Assembly: GCA_946480245.1 (NCBI GenBank) | Contig: CAMLIZ010000049.1 | Span: forward strand, 1-28,965 | Source of the DNA: an uncultured Pseudomonadota bacterium | GTDB taxonomy: Bacteria > Pseudomonadota > Gammaproteobacteria > Burkholderiales > Burkholderiaceae | Direction of reading: 5' to 3' | Length of the DNA stretch: 28,965 nucleotides | Part shown: positions 24,503 through 28,965 of the stretch, in pieces | How positions within the stretch are numbered: position 1 is the stretch's first letter | How the letters are laid out: each line of letters starts with the position of its first letter | The notes under the pieces: generated by a model | What the model was told of the DNA's origin: nothing | Seen by the model: the letters and a program-made list of their open reading frames with translations, nothing else | Databases searched by the model: none | Position numbers and translations under genes: made by a program

Positions 24503-24856
24503 GTGAATCCGCCCGCCCTGTTCGTCGCCTGCCTGTGCGCCCGCTGGTGCCAGCTGTGCAACAGCTACCGCGCCACCTTCGAGGCGGCGGCCGCGCGCCA
24601 CGCCGAACACCGCTTCGCCTACGTGGACATCGAGGACGAGGCCGACGCGGTGCAGGCGCTCGACGTGGAGAACTTCCCCACGCTGCTGATCGCCGATGGC
24701 GCGCAACTGCTGTTTCTCGGCGTGATCACGCCGCAGCCCGACACGCTCGAGCGCCTGTTGCGTGCAGCCGAGGCGCGTAACCTGCCGCCGCCCGTGCACA
24801 CGCTGGACGCGCCGCAACTGCAGCAGTTGCTGGCCGGGCTGCGCGCACTGCCCTGA
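24503..24856 (+). CDS. Thioredoxin-fold protein
   Basis: This 117-aa protein has a thioredoxin fold: a beta strand and redox motif ARWCQLCNSYRATFE (CxxC = CQLC, at about residues 16-19), then FAYVDIEDEADAVQALDVEN and the cis-Pro loop FPTLLI. It has no signal peptide, so it should act in the cytoplasm as a disulfide reductase or redox partner. Two extra cysteines lie just before the CxxC (ACLCARWC). It starts with GTG (24503); no SD is visible and a -10-like GAAGAT lies 8 bp upstream. It follows the receptor's terminator, so it is transcribed separately. Confidence 0.85.
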   Translation: MNPPALFVACLCARWCQLCNSYRATFEAAAARHAEHRFAYVDIEDEADAVQALDVENFPTLLIADGAQLLFLGVITPQPDTLERLLRAAEARNLPPPVHTLDAPQLQQLLAGLRALP

Positions 24857-24988
24857 GGTCTGCCCCCGCCTGCCGCCGCAGGCGCGTCGGGAACAACGAT
24901 TGCCCGGCTGCAGCGAGCACGCCGGCGCTCATGCGCACCGGCATGCCTTCACTTTCCCCCAACATTTCAACGCCTGCCGGAGATCACC

Positions 24989-25516
24989 ATGAACATGCTT
25001 ACCCGCCCTGTCGCCGCCGCCGCCGCCTTGTTGCTGGCCACCGGCGCCTGGGCCCAGGACAACGTGGCCCACGTGGACGCCGCCTTCATGAAGAACGCGG
25101 CCGAATCGGGCCTGGCGGAAGTGCAGGCCAGCCAGATGGCGGTCAACAAGGCCGCGAACACGCAGGTCAAGAGCTTCGCGCAGCAAATGGTGGAGGACCA
25201 CACCAAGGCGAATGACGAGCTGAAGGCGCTGGCCTCGTCCAAGGGTGTCACGCTGCCCACCGAGCCGTCGATGATGCAGCGCGCCAAGCTGAAGCTGCTC
25301 GACCACGCCACCGGCGCCGACTTCGACAAGCGCTACGCCGACAGCTTCGGCCTGAAGGCGCACGAGGACACGGTGAGCGCCTTCCAGAAGGAAACGCAGA
25401 AGGGCAAGGACGCCGACGTGAAGGCCTGGGCCGGCAAGACCCTGCCCACGCTGCAGCACCACCTCGAGATGGCCAAGGATCTCGAGCACGGCGTGGCCGA
25501 CGAGAAGAAGAAGTAA
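24989..25516 (+). CDS. DUF4142 periplasmic protein
   Basis: This 175-aa exported protein has a Sec signal peptide cut near TGAWAQ (about residue 23) and an all-helical ferritin-like DUF4142 domain: DAAFMKNAAESGLAEVQASQ, VKSFAQQMVEDHTKANDELK and LPTLQHHLEMAKDLEHG. The conserved His residues in EDHTKAN and QHHLEMAK are typical of the family, whose function is unknown though it is often stress-linked. The ATG follows GGAG at 7 bp. The 132-bp gap upstream contains no gene I can support. It converges on the GH1/RmlD fusion gene. Confidence 0.92.
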   Translation: MNMLTRPVAAAAALLLATGAWAQDNVAHVDAAFMKNAAESGLAEVQASQMAVNKAANTQVKSFAQQMVEDHTKANDELKALASSKGVTLPTEPSMMQRAKLKLLDHATGADFDKRYADSFGLKAHEDTVSAFQKETQKGKDADVKAWAGKTLPTLQHHLEMAKDLEHGVADEKKK

Positions 25517-25535
25517 GCGCGGAAGCCGCCCGCGC

Positions 25536-25536
<1 letters not shown>
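25516..25536. terminator. Possible bidirectional hairpin between convergent genes
   Basis: AGCGCGG (25516-25522) and CCGCGCT (25530-25536) form a 7-bp stem that overlaps the end of the DUF4142 gene and the last base of the convergent fusion gene. It has no T-tract on either side, so the call is weak. Confidence 0.3.
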
Positions 25537-28963
<3,427 letters not shown>

Positions 28964-28965
28964 GA

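Overview
The window is high-GC DNA with short intergenic gaps, SD-led and possibly leaderless starts, and gene families typical of Burkholderiales betaproteobacteria (Rubrivivax/Leptothrix/Sphaerotilaceae-like). That placement is inferred from protein character, not from a marker gene. I see no tRNA, rRNA, CRISPR array, insertion sequence or phage gene. No gene-free stretch exceeds about 240 bases.

Left part (1-10.3 kb). The window opens in the 5' end of uvrA (minus strand). Two overlapping response-regulator genes follow (a NarL/LuxR type and a receiver-only protein), then a PLP-dependent threo-3-hydroxyaspartate ammonia-lyase-like gene. On the minus strand lie a CHASE3 sensor histidine kinase and, upstream of it, a compact stress-type gene set: BON lipoprotein, DUF883, ferritin-like protein and DUF1328. 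A CPBP protease, a small Ig-like lipoprotein, recQ, a cupin and ssb complete this part. The uvrA and ssb genes point away from each other but are 9.5 kb apart, so accessory genes appear to separate a classic DNA-repair neighbourhood.

Central part (10.3-21.8 kb), the most interesting region. Two large paralogous MalT/AcoK-type LuxR regulators (897 and 902 aa) flank a two-gene operon for a thiamine-diphosphate 2-oxo-acid/acetoin dehydrogenase E1 (alpha and beta) that has no E2 or E3 gene nearby. Around them are a diheme cytochrome c, a small cupin, and a DUF3617 gene coupled to a TMTC-like membrane glycosyltransferase. All four non-regulator transcription units carry the same 46-bp promoter module: an RATGGCTCYTTY...GATG box with a -10-like hexamer at exactly the same distance. 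The module is seen nowhere else in the window. The two regulators share a 128-bp stretch of perfect nucleotide identity over their DNA-binding helices while the rest of the proteins has diverged. Together this looks like an undescribed self-contained regulon in which two differently tuned sensors read one operator.

Right part (21.8-29 kb). A TonB-dependent receptor is preceded by a strong palindrome and a long leader and is followed by a clear terminator. Next come a thioredoxin-fold protein and a DUF4142 periplasmic protein. On the minus strand a UDP-galactopyranose mutase gene (glf) is translationally coupled to a fused GH1-like glycosidase/RmlD-like reductase, suggesting galactofuranose-containing surface glycan synthesis.
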